The notes beneath the pieces were generated by a model. That model was not told the DNA's origin, did not search any database, and worked only from the letters and a program-made list of their open reading frames with translations. Below, one piece after another: positions 7,614 through 16,766 of a stretch of 64,000 bases of DNA (positions are counted from its first letter, which is position 1; the number at the start of each line of letters is the position of its first letter). The position numbers and the translations under genes were made by a program. Origin of the DNA: Chitinophaga niabensis (GTDB lineage: Bacteria > Bacteroidota > Bacteroidia > Chitinophagales > Chitinophagaceae); assembly GCA_017849435.1 (NCBI GenBank), contig JAFIGY010000009.1, forward strand, positions 558,001 to 622,000, written 5' to 3'.

Positions 7614-10143
7614 GATGAAACGCATGACAATGCTGGTATTGCTGTGTGTACCGCTGTTCGTACAGGCGCAACAGGGAGATCCCCTGCTGCGGCTCTGGTA
7701 TCAGCAGCCCGCGGCAAACTGGAATGAAGCGTTACCGATCGGGAACGGGCGCATCGGTGCTATGGTGTTCGGTACTGTGGAGGAAGAAAAACTGCAGCTC
7801 AATGAAGCTTTCCTGTGGAGCGGTGGCCCGAAGGACGGGAGCAATCCCGGCGCCAAAGCAGTATTGCCGAAAGTGCGGGAAGCATTGTGGAAAGGGGAAT
7901 ATATGAAGGCGGATAGTCTGAGCCGCCTGATGCTCGGACCTTATTCCGCCCGCTACCTCACCCTCGGCGACCTGCTGATCCGCCAGAACTCCCCGGCCGG
8001 GAAAGCAACACAATATGAAAGAGAACTCGATCTGAATACTGCTGTCGCTAAAACAAGATACGTATCTAACGGTATCGAATATACGAGAGAGGCTTTTGTC
8101 AGCTACCCGGATCAGCTGTTAGTGATCCGCTGGCACAGCAGCCAGGCCGGCGCCCTGAATTTTCACGCGGGGTTCAACAATCCCATGCCTGTAAAGCTTT
8201 CTGCGAAAGGCAATAATTACCTCGTGATGAGCGGGCAATGTCCTTCGTATGTACCGCATCGCCCATACGAAAAACGCCAGATAGAATATGATCCGAAGAA
8301 CGGCATCCGGTATGAAGTGCATTTGCGGGTGCAGCTGAAGGACGGGAGCAGTCTGGCGGATGAGCGGGGATTGACGGTGAAGGGGGCTACGGAAGCGGTA
8401 CTGCTGGTATCCATCGGCACCAGCTACAACGGTCCGTTTAAAAATCCCGCTACAGAAGGGAAAGACGCTGCCGCTGCCGCCGCAAAATATCTCGCACCGC
8501 CGAAAAGCTACGCTGCCCTTCTGCAGCAACACCTGAAAGATTATACATCGCTTTTCAACCGCGTGCAGCTGGATCTGGGGAATGACTCCCCGGCCCCCGG
8601 GGCCACAGACATCCGGCTGCTGGAATATACCCGCGCAAAAGGGAACCGTGATCCGCAGCTGACCACACTGCTATACCAGTACGGCCGCTACCTCATGATC
8701 GCAGGTTCGCGCAAAGGCGGTCCGGCTATGAACCTGCAGGGGATATGGAACGACAAGATGCAGCCGCCCTGGGGCTCGAACTACACGACCAACATCAACA
8801 CAGAAATGAACTACTGGCCCGCTGAATCCGCGAATCTCAGCGAATGCGCGGCGCCGCTGTTCGAAATGATACAACAACTGGCCGAAAGCGGCCGTAAAAC
8901 AGCCGCCGTGAACTACGGCATGAAAGGCTGGACGGCGCACCATAACTCCGATGTCTGGGCGCTGACCGCCCCCTCCGGCGGCTTCGACTGGCGTGATCCC
9001 AAAGGCGACCCACGCTGGGGTATCTGGCCTATGGCCGGAGCCTGGCTCTGCCGGCATCTCTGGGAGCATTATGCGTATACAGGTGACCGTAGTTTCCTGG
9101 AGAACACCGCATATCCGCTGATGAAGGGCGCCGCGGATTTTATGCTGGACTGGCTGGTGAAGAATCCGCAGGGGCAATGGGTGACGAACCCTTCCACTTC
9201 CCCGGAAAATAATTTCTATGTGGCCGGCAAACGTAACGGCAGCGTAAGCATCGCCTCCACGATGGACCTTTCCATCATACAGGACCTGTTCAATAATACG
9301 ATACAGGCCGCCGCGGCGTTGAATAAGGATGCTGCGTACAGGAAGCGGCTGGAAGATGTATTATCGTGGTTATACCCCTTCCACGCCGGACGTTTCGGGC
9401 AATTGCAGGAATGGTACCTGGATTGGGACGATCCTAAGGACAGTCATCGTCACCTCTCACATTTATACGGACTATTCCCCGGTAATATCATCACCCCCAC
9501 CAGCCAGCCACAACTGGCTGCCGCCGCCAAACGCAGCCTCCAGTTGCGCGGCGATGGCGGAACGGGATGGTCCAAAGCCTGGAAGATCAACTGGTGGGCA
9601 CGTTTGCTGGACGGGGATCATGCATATACTATGCTGAACAAGCAACTCTTCCTGGCCACAGCGGATTCCGTGAGCGTGGCGGATAACAGCGGCGGCTCCT
9701 ACGCGAACCTCTTCGATGCGCATCCGCCTTTCCAGATAGACGGCAACTTCGGCGTCACTTCCGGGATTACGGAAATGTTGCTCCAAAGTCACAATGGCGC
9801 CCTGCAGCTGTTACCGGCATTGCCTTCCGCATGGCCAAACGGCAGCGTGAAAGGATTGAAAGCGCGCGGCGGGTTTGAAGTGGACATCACATGGAAGAAT
9901 GGCAAACTCACCAGTGCCACGATCCGCAGCACTATGAACAGCAATTGCAAAATTCGTACATACGTTGACGTTATAATTCCGACAACGGAAGGAAAGGGCG
10001 ACAACCCATTCTATCAGCAGCCGATCCCGGTAAAAGCCGTGATCAATGACCGGGAGAAGTTACCGGAGCTGCCCGTACAGCGGACATTTGAATATAATAT
10101 TCCTGTAAAAGCAGGCGGACAATACAAGATCGAAGCAAGATGA
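7606..10143 (+). CDS. Secreted alpha-L-fucosidase (or related), GH95
   Basis: GH95 inverting hydrolase of 845 residues, the normal full length (N-terminal beta-sandwich, (alpha/alpha)6 barrel, C-terminal beta domain). Signatures: [27 protein letters not shown] with [12 protein letters not shown] at the N-terminus, [20 protein letters not shown] and [16 protein letters not shown] in the barrel (the Asn residues here assist catalysis in the family), [20 protein letters not shown] and [15 protein letters not shown], then FQIDGNFG. The ATG at 7606 overlaps the upstream stop codon (ATGGATAA); ATG 7615 gives a tidier signal peptide ([19 protein letters not shown]) and is equally possible. GH95 enzymes mostly cut alpha-1,2-fucose, some alpha-galactose. 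Its stop overlaps the next start as ATGA, so translation of the two is probably coupled. Confidence 0.93.
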   Translation: MDKMKRMTMLVLLCVPLFVQAQQGDPLLRLWYQQPAANWNEALPIGNGRIGAMVFGTVEEEKLQLNEAFLWSGGPKDGSNPGAKAVLPKVREALWKGEYMKADSLSRLMLGPYSARYLTLGDLLIRQNSPAGKATQYERELDLNTAVAKTRYVSNGIEYTREAFVSYPDQLLVIRWHSSQAGALNFHAGFNNPMPVKLSAKGNNYLVMSGQCPSYVPHRPYEKRQIEYDPKNGIRYEVHLRVQLKDGSSLADERGLTVKGATEAVLLVSIGTSYNGPFKNPATEGKDAAAAAAKYLAPPKSYAALLQQHLKDYTSLFNRVQLDLGNDSPAPGATDIRLLEYTRAKGNRDPQLTTLLYQYGRYLMIAGSRKGGPAMNLQGIWNDKMQPPWGSNYTTNINTEMNYWPAESANLSECAAPLFEMIQQLAESGRKTAAVNYGMKGWTAHHNSDVWALTAPSGGFDWRDPKGDPRWGIWPMAGAWLCRHLWEHYAYTGDRSFLENTAYPLMKGAADFMLDWLVKNPQGQWVTNPSTSPENNFYVAGKRNGSVSIASTMDLSIIQDLFNNTIQAAAALNKDAAYRKRLEDVLSWLYPFHAGRFGQLQEWYLDWDDPKDSHRHLSHLYGLFPGNIITPTSQPQLAAAAKRSLQLRGDGGTGWSKAWKINWWARLLDGDHAYTMLNKQLFLATADSVSVADNSGGSYANLFDAHPPFQIDGNFGVTSGITEMLLQSHNGALQLLPALPSAWPNGSVKGLKARGGFEVDITWKNGKLTSATIRSTMNSNCKIRTYVDVIIPTTEGKGDNPFYQQPIPVKAVINDREKLPELPVQRTFEYNIPVKAGGQYKIEAR

Positions 10144-12020
10144 AGAAAGGGATCATAGCAGCAGGTATTTTAGCGCTCGGCCTCCAGGCGCATGCGCAGG
10201 TAAAAGGAGATGACGACGGCATTCTCATGCAGAAAGCCGCTGCGCGGGACAGCATCGCCATCGCTGATGCGGTGAACGGCTGGTGGACCGCATCCATGAA
10301 AGACCATGATAAAAGAATCGCCTGGTGGCGGGATGCGCGGTTCGGATGTTTCATCCACTGGGGCGTATACTCCGTGCCCGGCGGTGAATGGAAAGGGAAG
10401 AAAGTAGGCGGATATGCGGAACACCTGATGCGCAAGGAAACCATTCCCCGCGCGGAGTACGCGCAGCAGCTGATCAAACCTTTCAATCCCGTTGATTTCG
10501 ATGCGGATGCCTGGGTGAAACTGATCAGGGCAGCCGGTATGAAATACCTGATCATCACGGCCAAGCATCACGATGGTGTGGCCATGTACCCCACAGCCAT
10601 CGGTGATTTCAGTATCAAACAATCCAAATTCAGGCGCGATCCGATGATGGAGCTCAGCAATGCCTGCAAAAAATACGGCATCCGGTTCGGGTTTTATTAT
10701 TCCCATGCTTTCGACTGGGAACATCCTGATGCGCCGGGCAATGACTGGGATTATGACAATCCGGGTGGCGACAAGAACCTGCATGGTGGCGGAAACTGGT
10801 TCAACCAGCATCCGGAACTGCTGCCCAAAGCCGTGAAATATGTGGATGAAAAATCCATTCCGCAGATCGTGGAGTTGCTGAAAAAATATCATCCGGATAT
10901 TCTCTGGTTCGATACGCCGCACAAGCTGCCTTTGTCTGAGAACATCCGCATCCTCAAAGCGATCCGGGCTGTGGACAGGAATGTAGTGGTGAACGGACGC
11001 CTGGCGAGAAGCGCATCCATTTCCTTCGGAGATTATAAAAATACCGCGGACAGGCCCGCAGAATTCTATCCGGTAGACGGGGACTGGGAAGCTATTCCCA
11101 CCACCAACGAATCGTACGGCTATTCCCGTTATGACAACAGCCACAAACCTCCCGTTTTCTTTATTCAGCTGATGGCAAAAGCCGCTTCCCGCGGCGGGAA
11201 CCTGCTGATGAACATCGGTCCCATGGGCAACGGTCAGATCGACCCCAAAGACACCGCCATCCTGCACACCATCGGAGAATGGATGCAGCGGAACGGGGAA
11301 AGCATTTACGGCACGCACACCGCGCAAATGCCGTTGCAGAACTGGGGCGTAGTAACAGAAAAAGGGAAGAACAAATACCTGCATGTATTCAACTGGCCGA
11401 AAGACAGGCGGTTAATCGTGAACGGGACGGAAAAACTTCGCAATGCGCGCACATTAGTGGGAGGAAAGCCGCTGAAAGCAGAGAAGATCAGGGATCAGGA
11501 ATGGCTGATCACGCTGCCCGCGCAGCCGCTGGACCCCTACAACAGCGTGATCGTGGTGGAGAGCGACCATGTAGACCTTGCTTCGATGCCTCGGGTATTG
11601 GGCACAAAGGATTATCCCAACAGGTTGCTGGCGTTTGACGCGGAGTTGCACGGTAAAGGGTTTTCTTTTGGAGACGGGAAAGAAGGCAAATATTATGTGC
11701 AGAACTGGACGAAGATGGATCAGTGGTTAAGCTGGAAACTGCGGGTGGAGGAGCCGGCCGCTTTCCGCGTGAGGATCAGGTATGCGGTGGATCAGCAGAA
11801 AGCCGCCAATAAATACCGGATCACTATCGGAGAGTATACCATGGATGTGAATGTGAAAGAAGTGAATGGGAAAGGAGAAAAAACAGTGTGGGACGATATA
11901 CGGGGTATTTCCCTGCCCGCAGGGGATTACTCACTGGAAATTAAACCGCTCAACATCGCGGACGGTGAACTAATGAAACTGCTGGAAATATCATTAGTGC
12001 CCGTGAATAGTACTTTATAA
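10140..12020 (+). CDS. Secreted alpha-L-fucosidase, GH29, with C-terminal extension
   Basis: Starts with ATGA overlapping the GH95 stop. A signal peptide ([20 protein letters not shown]) is followed by about 35 residues before the GH29 barrel begins at [23 protein letters not shown]. Further GH29 signatures: [29 protein letters not shown], and [12 protein letters not shown] with the probable nucleophile Asp258. [16 protein letters not shown] ends the barrel. At 626 residues it is longer than the GH29 at 1453; the extra 150 C-terminal residues (after about 470) form what looks like a carbohydrate-binding or beta-sandwich domain including [17 protein letters not shown]. Two different GH29 enzymes plus a GH95 in one cluster suggest more than one fucose linkage in the target. 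Confidence 0.92.
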   Translation: MKKGIIAAGILALGLQAHAQVKGDDDGILMQKAAARDSIAIADAVNGWWTASMKDHDKRIAWWRDARFGCFIHWGVYSVPGGEWKGKKVGGYAEHLMRKETIPRAEYAQQLIKPFNPVDFDADAWVKLIRAAGMKYLIITAKHHDGVAMYPTAIGDFSIKQSKFRRDPMMELSNACKKYGIRFGFYYSHAFDWEHPDAPGNDWDYDNPGGDKNLHGGGNWFNQHPELLPKAVKYVDEKSIPQIVELLKKYHPDILWFDTPHKLPLSENIRILKAIRAVDRNVVVNGRLARSASISFGDYKNTADRPAEFYPVDGDWEAIPTTNESYGYSRYDNSHKPPVFFIQLMAKAASRGGNLLMNIGPMGNGQIDPKDTAILHTIGEWMQRNGESIYGTHTAQMPLQNWGVVTEKGKNKYLHVFNWPKDRRLIVNGTEKLRNARTLVGGKPLKAEKIRDQEWLITLPAQPLDPYNSVIVVESDHVDLASMPRVLGTKDYPNRLLAFDAELHGKGFSFGDGKEGKYYVQNWTKMDQWLSWKLRVEEPAAFRVRIRYAVDQQKAANKYRITIGEYTMDVNVKEVNGKGEKTVWDDIRGISLPAGDYSLEIKPLNIADGELMKLLEISLVPVNSTL

Positions 12021-12048
12021 CATTTGTAACGTCTTCTGACAGCTGCTT

Positions 12049-13221
12049 ATGCGACAACGCTTGCTCATATTATGTTTCCTGCTGGCTGCGCAACTCGCGC
12101 ATGCCGGAGGAGAGGAATGGCTGAAAAAAGCGATCATAGCCCGCAAAGCGGATATACTCGCAAAAGCAGAATGGGCGCTTCAGCAGCAGCCGGTAACCGT
12201 GACAGCTTCATATTGCAACCGGAGCGCAGGCGGGCAGCATGATTTTTATTCCGAGGGGGATTACTGGTGGCCCAACCCCACACATCCCGATAGTCCTTAT
12301 ATCCAGCGGGACGGACAAACGAATCCAGAAAATTTTGTAGCGCACCGGCAGGCGATGGTACGTTTCAGCAGGGTAGTGGGAGACCTGACGGCGGCTTACG
12401 TGGCCAATGGTGACAAACGTTATCTGCAACATGCACTGAAACATATACATGCCTGGTTCGTTGATCCTGCTACCCGTATGAACCCGAACCTGCTATATGC
12501 CCAGGCTGTTAAAGGCCGCGCTACGGGACGGGGGATCGGTATCATCGATACGATCCATCTGCTGGAAGTGGCGCAGGCGTTGCGGATCATGGAAAAAACC
12601 GGCGCAATGCCCGCAGGAGAGCTGGCAGCCATCAAAGGATGGTTTACCGCTTACCTGAAATGGCTGACGGAGCACAAGTATGGTCAGGACGAAATGAAGG
12701 CCGCCAATAACCATGGTACTTGCTGGGTGATGCAGGTGGCCGCTTTTGCGAGCTTCCTGAAAGATCAGCATTGGCTGGATTTCTGTGTGAAACGTTATAA
12801 AGAAGTGTTGCTGCCCAATCAAATGGCTGAAGATGGCAGCTTCCCGCAGGAGCTGCGCAGAACGAAACCTTATGGTTACGCCCTCTTCAACCTGGACGCT
12901 ATGGCAACGGTTTGCCAGATACTCAGCACGCCTAAAGAGGACCTCTGGAAATTTACAGCGGCCGCAGGAAAGAATGTCGGCCACGGGATCACTTATATGT
13001 ATCCTTATGTGCAGGATAAGAACAAATGGCCTTTCGCGAAAGATGTGATGTATTGGGAGGAATGGCCAGTAGCGCATCCGTTCCTGTTGTTTGGCGCGGC
13101 GGCCTATGGTAACAGCAATTATTTTGAACTATGGAAGAAACTCCCGCATGATCCTCAGGTGGAAGAAGTACTGCGCAACCTGCCGGTACGGAACCCCGAG
13201 ATATGGATGGTGCAACTTTGA
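12049..13221 (+). CDS. Secreted alginate-lyase-family protein (PL38/PL5-like)
   Basis: An (alpha/alpha)-barrel protein of the alginate_lyase domain family, 390 residues, with a signal peptide MRQRLLILCFLLAAQLAHA. Characteristic pieces: DYWWPNPTHPDSPYIQRDGQ near the N-terminus, RMNPNLLYAQAVKGRATGRGIGIIDT, and KAANNHGTCWVMQVAAFA, where the Asn-His pair is the family's active-site segment. GSFPQELRRTKPYGYALFNLDAM then contributes Arg and Tyr residues likely to act in beta-elimination. Members include PL5 alginate lyases and PL38 glucuronan lyases; a uronic-acid-cutting role is likely, the exact substrate is not known. It follows the second GH29 by 28 bp and closes the operon, with a terminator downstream. 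Confidence 0.85.
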   Translation: MRQRLLILCFLLAAQLAHAGGEEWLKKAIIARKADILAKAEWALQQQPVTVTASYCNRSAGGQHDFYSEGDYWWPNPTHPDSPYIQRDGQTNPENFVAHRQAMVRFSRVVGDLTAAYVANGDKRYLQHALKHIHAWFVDPATRMNPNLLYAQAVKGRATGRGIGIIDTIHLLEVAQALRIMEKTGAMPAGELAAIKGWFTAYLKWLTEHKYGQDEMKAANNHGTCWVMQVAAFASFLKDQHWLDFCVKRYKEVLLPNQMAEDGSFPQELRRTKPYGYALFNLDAMATVCQILSTPKEDLWKFTAAAGKNVGHGITYMYPYVQDKNKWPFAKDVMYWEEWPVAHPFLLFGAAAYGNSNYFELWKKLPHDPQVEEVLRNLPVRNPEIWMVQL

Positions 13222-13285
13222 TCAGAACATAAAAAGATAATCATACAGCGTATTAACGATTACTGTAGACGTGGAATATGATAAC

Positions 13286-13317
13286 GCCGGTCTCGTCTGA
13301 GCCGGCATCTTTTTTTA
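13286..13317 (+). terminator. Terminator of the carbohydrate operon
   Basis: GCCGG (13286-13290) pairs with CCGGC (13302-13306); inside, CTC pairs with GAG around a GTCT loop. A run of T (13310-13316) follows. It separates the plus-strand carbohydrate genes from the convergent anti-sigma gene. Confidence 0.75.
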
Positions 13318-13324
13318 TAGCAGA

Positions 13325-14050
13325 TCATAATTCCTTCAACAGGTTCTGGGCTTTGTCATAATTCTGTGCATCTGTCGGGATCTTCATCAGCCAGTCACGA
13401 CATGGATCTTTCTTCTTTTCTTTCAGATAGCTCAGCGCGATATAAAAAGCGCTTTCATATTTGAACACGGATTCTCCGTTGAAGATCGCTTCCAGATCCG
13501 GGCGGGCTTCGGCGGGTTTGTCGTTCTCGAGATAGGAAAGGCCGCGGTAATAGCGGGCATATGCATCTGCGGAATCGCGTTCCAACACTTTGGAGAGCAG
13601 ACTGATAGCAGCAGTATATTGACGATGATTGAAATGATGTGCGGCTTGTTGCAGCAGGGAATCTGTAGTGGTACCACGTTCAGCCGGTGAAACCATTTCC
13701 TGCACGGCATATTGCTGATAAAGGTCCGGTTGCCAGGGCCCCCAGAAAAGCACGGCTGCAATAACCGCCGCCGCGGAAGCCGCTACCAGCATATATCGGC
13801 GGATAGGCGTTACTTTGGCGGGGGCTTTGTAGAAAACATGCCGGTGGCTTTGCAGCAGTTTTTCCAGTTCTTCCCTTTGCGGATCCGGTTGCAGAGAGCG
13901 ATGGAGGCTGCCGGTCACTTCCATCCAATCCTGCACAGCCTCCCGCAGTGCGGGTTCTATCTGCATCCGGCTTTCAAACAAGGCCCTTTCAGCAGGCTCC
14001 ATGTTCCCCGAAATATAGCGTTCTATTAATTCATGATCAATGTCGTTCAT
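13325..14050 (-). CDS. Membrane-anchored TPR protein, probable anti-sigma factor
   Basis: I chose the ATG at 14050 because it forms an ATGA overlap with the sigma factor stop; an in-frame ATG at 14062 adds only four residues. The N-terminal 80 residues (DHELIERYISGNMEPAERAL, then a helix-rich stretch) have the size and pattern of an anti-sigma domain, though without the Cys/His of a zinc anti-sigma. One membrane segment follows (about 86-107: YMLVAASAAAVIAAVLFW). The C-terminal, periplasmic part contains tetratricopeptide-like helices (AAHHFNHRQYTAAISLLSKVLERD, DAYARYYRGLSYLEND). This layout, paired with an ECF sigma, suggests it holds the sigma factor inactive and senses a periplasmic signal through the TPRs. 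That mechanism is inference from the arrangement. Confidence 0.75.
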   Translation of the reverse strand: MNDIDHELIERYISGNMEPAERALFESRMQIEPALREAVQDWMEVTGSLHRSLQPDPQREELEKLLQSHRHVFYKAPAKVTPIRRYMLVAASAAAVIAAVLFWGPWQPDLYQQYAVQEMVSPAERGTTTDSLLQQAAHHFNHRQYTAAISLLSKVLERDSADAYARYYRGLSYLENDKPAEARPDLEAIFNGESVFKYESAFYIALSYLKEKKKDPCRDWLMKIPTDAQNYDKAQNLLKEL

Positions 14051-14628
14051 GTCAGTCCCCATTTTGAAAGGTTATCTTTAATAGCGCTGATCAGTGTGGC
14101 CATGCATTCGGATTTTTTCTTCCGGAGATATCCGTATGTTACCCCCAGCCTGCCGGCAATTTCCTCCTGCGACGTATCCGTCATCGAAAGCCGGATGATC
14201 TCCTGGCAGCGCTCCCCCATCTGGTTAAGCATCGCAAGGAAGAGGCGGGCTTTTTCGTTGTCTGCCCAGGTTTTTTCTGCATCCCGGAAACTGTCTTCGC
14301 CAACATTAAATTGCTCATCGAGGTCTTTTGTTACCCCTTTGCGCCCTTTTTTCTTCAGTTCATTGAGCCATTTGCGTTTGCAAACCATGAATAGAAAAGC
14401 TTCAAATGGACAACTGAGCTGAAGCCCCTTGTATTTAGCCTGGTTGTAAATATCGACGAGGGATTCCTGGAAAATATCCGCCGCGTCATCCGGTGTGCCG
14501 TTGTTCTCACAAACATAACGTTTCACTCTCGGGGCAAAGCGCCTGTAGATTTCGTCCACTATAATAGCGTCATTGTGCAGGAGGGCGTGGACGTAACGCT
14601 GGTCCGCATGTATGATTTGGGTAGGCAT
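14047..14628 (-). CDS. ECF-type RNA polymerase sigma factor
   Basis: 193 residues with the two sigma-70 regions of an ECF factor: region 2 around VDEIYRRFAPRVKRYVCENNGTPDDAADIFQESLVDIYNQA (DIFQES is the usual D-x-x-Q-E motif), and region 4 at MGERCQEIIRLSMTDTSQEEIAGRLGVTYGYLRKKKSECM, a helix-turn-helix. The usual Bacteroidota start ATGCC... at 14628 fits the domain edge. The gene is translationally overlapped with the TPR anti-sigma gene downstream, and is divergent from the PKD/CHAT pair across a 123-bp region containing a large palindrome. Likely targets are itself and the divergent genes, but nothing in sequence proves this. Confidence 0.9.
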   Translation of the reverse strand: MPTQIIHADQRYVHALLHNDAIIVDEIYRRFAPRVKRYVCENNGTPDDAADIFQESLVDIYNQAKYKGLQLSCPFEAFLFMVCKRKWLNELKKKGRKGVTKDLDEQFNVGEDSFRDAEKTWADNEKARLFLAMLNQMGERCQEIIRLSMTDTSQEEIAGRLGVTYGYLRKKKSECMATLISAIKDNLSKWGLT

Positions 14629-14699
14629 ACGGTATTAAAGATATAAAATCCGGGGTAACAAACGAGGGCCTTTGTTTATCCTTAAAAAGAGATATATTC

Positions 14700-14733
14700 A
14701 CTTACTCTTGCGAAGCGCTTCGCGAGGGTAAGT
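14700..14733. promoter_or_regulatory. 34-bp palindrome in the sigma/PKD divergent region
   Basis: Starts ACTTAC and ends GTAAGT, with a perfect core GCGAAGCGCTTCGC at 14710-14723. Of 17 base pairs only two are mismatched as DNA, and both become G-U pairs in RNA. It could be an operator for a dimeric regulator or a very stable hairpin in a transcript. It lies between the two divergent genes, 18 bp from the PKD start codon at 14752. Confidence 0.55.
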
Positions 14734-14738
14734 CCTAA

Positions 14739-14746
14739 TACCTTTG
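14739..14746 (+). promoter_or_regulatory. -7 element next to the PKD gene start
   Basis: TACCTTTG matches TAnnTTTG exactly and ends five bases before the ATG at 14752. There is no TTTG at the -33 spacing; instead the large palindrome covers that place. If used, it would give a nearly leaderless message, and the missing -33 box would fit control by an activator or alternative sigma. Confidence 0.3.
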
Positions 14747-14751
14747 TGATC

Positions 14752-16734
14752 ATGTTGAAGCAACTACTGGCAGGCTGCCTGCTGTTCATGGCATTTATCA
14801 GGCCTGCTGCAGCGCAGCCGTTCCCCGCACACCCTGCTGAAGATTCCATCCACGCGGTCATAGATGTGATGCAGGACGAGAACAAGGCGGTATTGAAAGC
14901 GGGCTTGCGCCCGCTTCGGCAGATTGCCGGTGCACCTAATGCTTTTTACACTTACTTCTGGGAGTTCGGCGATGGCTCCTTCAGTTTCTCTTCACAGCCG
15001 GAGCACCGCTATCGTGATACCGGCACCTATGATATTCGTTTTTATGCTACCAACAATTATGATGACGGCAAAGCTCCTAAAGGCAAACCGCGCCGCATTA
15101 AGGTAAAGAAGACCATGTATGCTGCTGCGGACGGGCCGTCTAACTTCTTTCCCACATCTGATATGCTGGCCATGAAGATCAATCGTATGCCCCGGCCGGG
15201 AGAGGAAATGATCACGATCGTTGGTTACAGGCATCCGGGTGGCGTAAGTAACGTCAGTGGTTCGCTGCTGTTGTTCTATAATGAGAAACAATTTGCGAAA
15301 AAAAGTTTCGCATTGTCCGATGAACGGATGTATAACGGAGAAAGGAAATGCGGGATGGATTCCGTGTTGGCCTTTATTCAGAAAGAAGAGGGCTACCTCC
15401 CGCTGGCAGGCCCTTCCACAACAGCGGTTGCCGATCCTGTAAGGAAACATACTTTAACTGCCATGCTGGGGGAGAAAAAAGCCCTCTTCCGTGAGCAACA
15501 CGCCTGGCGTGTGGAAAACCTCCACCCCGGAGAAGAGAAGTTCCTTTTCCTCTCCCTCGAAACAACCCCGGAAATGATCCGGGATACCAATGCTGTAGTG
15601 ACGATCAGCGGCATGTTCATCCCCGATGATCCTGCATTGCCGGTAGCGCAATACAATCTGGATATGCAGATCGTGGCGTCCCATGACCCGAACCGGATGC
15701 AACTGAAGAACCGCCGGATGAACTACCGGCTCGTGAGCAAAAAGAAAGAACTCACCTACAAAGTACAATTCCAGAATACGGGTAAAGGTCCGGCCAGTAA
15801 GGTGGTCATCGGCGTTGGTGTGCCGCGTTCGCTGAACGGGCAAACGCTGGAGATACTGGATTACTCCCCCAAATGCGCCCTGTGCGAAGGCGCTTATACC
15901 GGGCAGAGCTGTCTTTCCAAACGCTATCTCGGTGTGGGTGACAGTATTTTTTTCGTGTTCAACAATATTTATCTCAAAGGCGTGCAGCAGGAAGGGGTGG
16001 AAGATCCGGACTCTACGAAAGGGTTTATCAAGTACAGGGTGAGGTTTGGAAAAGGGATGAAGAAGCTGCCTTTTAAAAGTCAGGCTGCGATCATATTCGA
16101 CAAGAACGAACCCGTTATCACCAATCATTCCAGCGGACGTTTCAAACCGGGATTGTCTCCGGGGCTGATATTGGGATATGGTAAAGGGTTGGGTGGCGAT
16201 GGTGTGCCACTGGGATCCATTGGCCTGAGCATTTCCGCGTTTTCACCTTATCGGCCTTATTTCCAGCCGGAAATTTATTTCAATGTGCACGAACGCAATA
16301 ATTCACTTGTATTCTTCTCCCGCGAACAGCTGAGAGATACCACCGTCAACGGCGCAAAGTACCTGGTGAAGAGCCGGGCACTATATAACGAAGTGAACCG
16401 GATGAGTATGGATATAGTGCCGCTGCATCTGCGGTACAATGTTAAAAACTGGTTGGGTGTGGGTGCGGGGATGATGATGAGTGTGGTGGCTGCTGACAAA
16501 CAGCAGGAACGGAAAGTGATCACCGTTTCACCCAGTCCGGATAACGGCACTACGCAGGATTTTGAACACCTCGCTGCCGTTGTGAAGAAAAGTTTCAGCG
16601 ATACGGACGTGGCTTTATTCGCGGATATCAATATCGGAAAAGTACGGGCCGGACCGGCGCTGGGCATCCGCTTCCTGCAGTATCTCAAAGATTCGCAGCA
16701 ACGGTTGTCCCTTTACGGCATCTGGAGATTTTAG
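14752..16734 (+). CDS. Secreted PKD-domain protein of unknown function
   Basis: I start at ATG 14752 (MLKQLLAGCLLFMAFIRPAAAQ, a signal peptide); a GTG at 14746 is possible but overlaps the -7 element. Residues about 60-120 are a PKD domain (YFWEFGDGSFSFSS...HRYRDTGTYDIRFYATNN). The middle, roughly 130-460, has a stretch reminiscent of DUF11-type repeats (LTYKVQFQNTGKGPASKVVIGVGVP). The last 180 residues look like beta strands of an outer-membrane barrel (PGLILGYGKGLGGDGVPLGSIGLSISAF ... VRAGPALGIRFLQYLKD). I cannot name a function. It is 33 bp ahead of the CHAT peptidase and probably co-transcribed, which makes it a candidate substrate, receptor or surface partner of that peptidase. Confidence 0.8.
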   Translation: MLKQLLAGCLLFMAFIRPAAAQPFPAHPAEDSIHAVIDVMQDENKAVLKAGLRPLRQIAGAPNAFYTYFWEFGDGSFSFSSQPEHRYRDTGTYDIRFYATNNYDDGKAPKGKPRRIKVKKTMYAAADGPSNFFPTSDMLAMKINRMPRPGEEMITIVGYRHPGGVSNVSGSLLLFYNEKQFAKKSFALSDERMYNGERKCGMDSVLAFIQKEEGYLPLAGPSTTAVADPVRKHTLTAMLGEKKALFREQHAWRVENLHPGEEKFLFLSLETTPEMIRDTNAVVTISGMFIPDDPALPVAQYNLDMQIVASHDPNRMQLKNRRMNYRLVSKKKELTYKVQFQNTGKGPASKVVIGVGVPRSLNGQTLEILDYSPKCALCEGAYTGQSCLSKRYLGVGDSIFFVFNNIYLKGVQQEGVEDPDSTKGFIKYRVRFGKGMKKLPFKSQAAIIFDKNEPVITNHSSGRFKPGLSPGLILGYGKGLGGDGVPLGSIGLSISAFSPYRPYFQPEIYFNVHERNNSLVFFSREQLRDTTVNGAKYLVKSRALYNEVNRMSMDIVPLHLRYNVKNWLGVGAGMMMSVVAADKQQERKVITVSPSPDNGTTQDFEHLAAVVKKSFSDTDVALFADINIGKVRAGPALGIRFLQYLKDSQQRLSLYGIWRF

Positions 16735-16743
16735 CTATCTTTA

Positions 16744-16762
16744 AGAAGGCATAACGCCTTCT
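16744..16762 (+). promoter_or_regulatory. Hairpin over the ribosome-binding region of the CHAT gene
   Basis: AGAAGGC (16744-16750) and GCCTTCT (16756-16762) form a perfect 7-bp stem with loop ATAAC, ending four bases before the ATG at 16767. It would cover the ribosome landing area in the PKD-CHAT message and could lower CHAT translation. No T-tract follows, so it is not a terminator. Confidence 0.4.
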
Positions 16763-16766
16763 CCGC

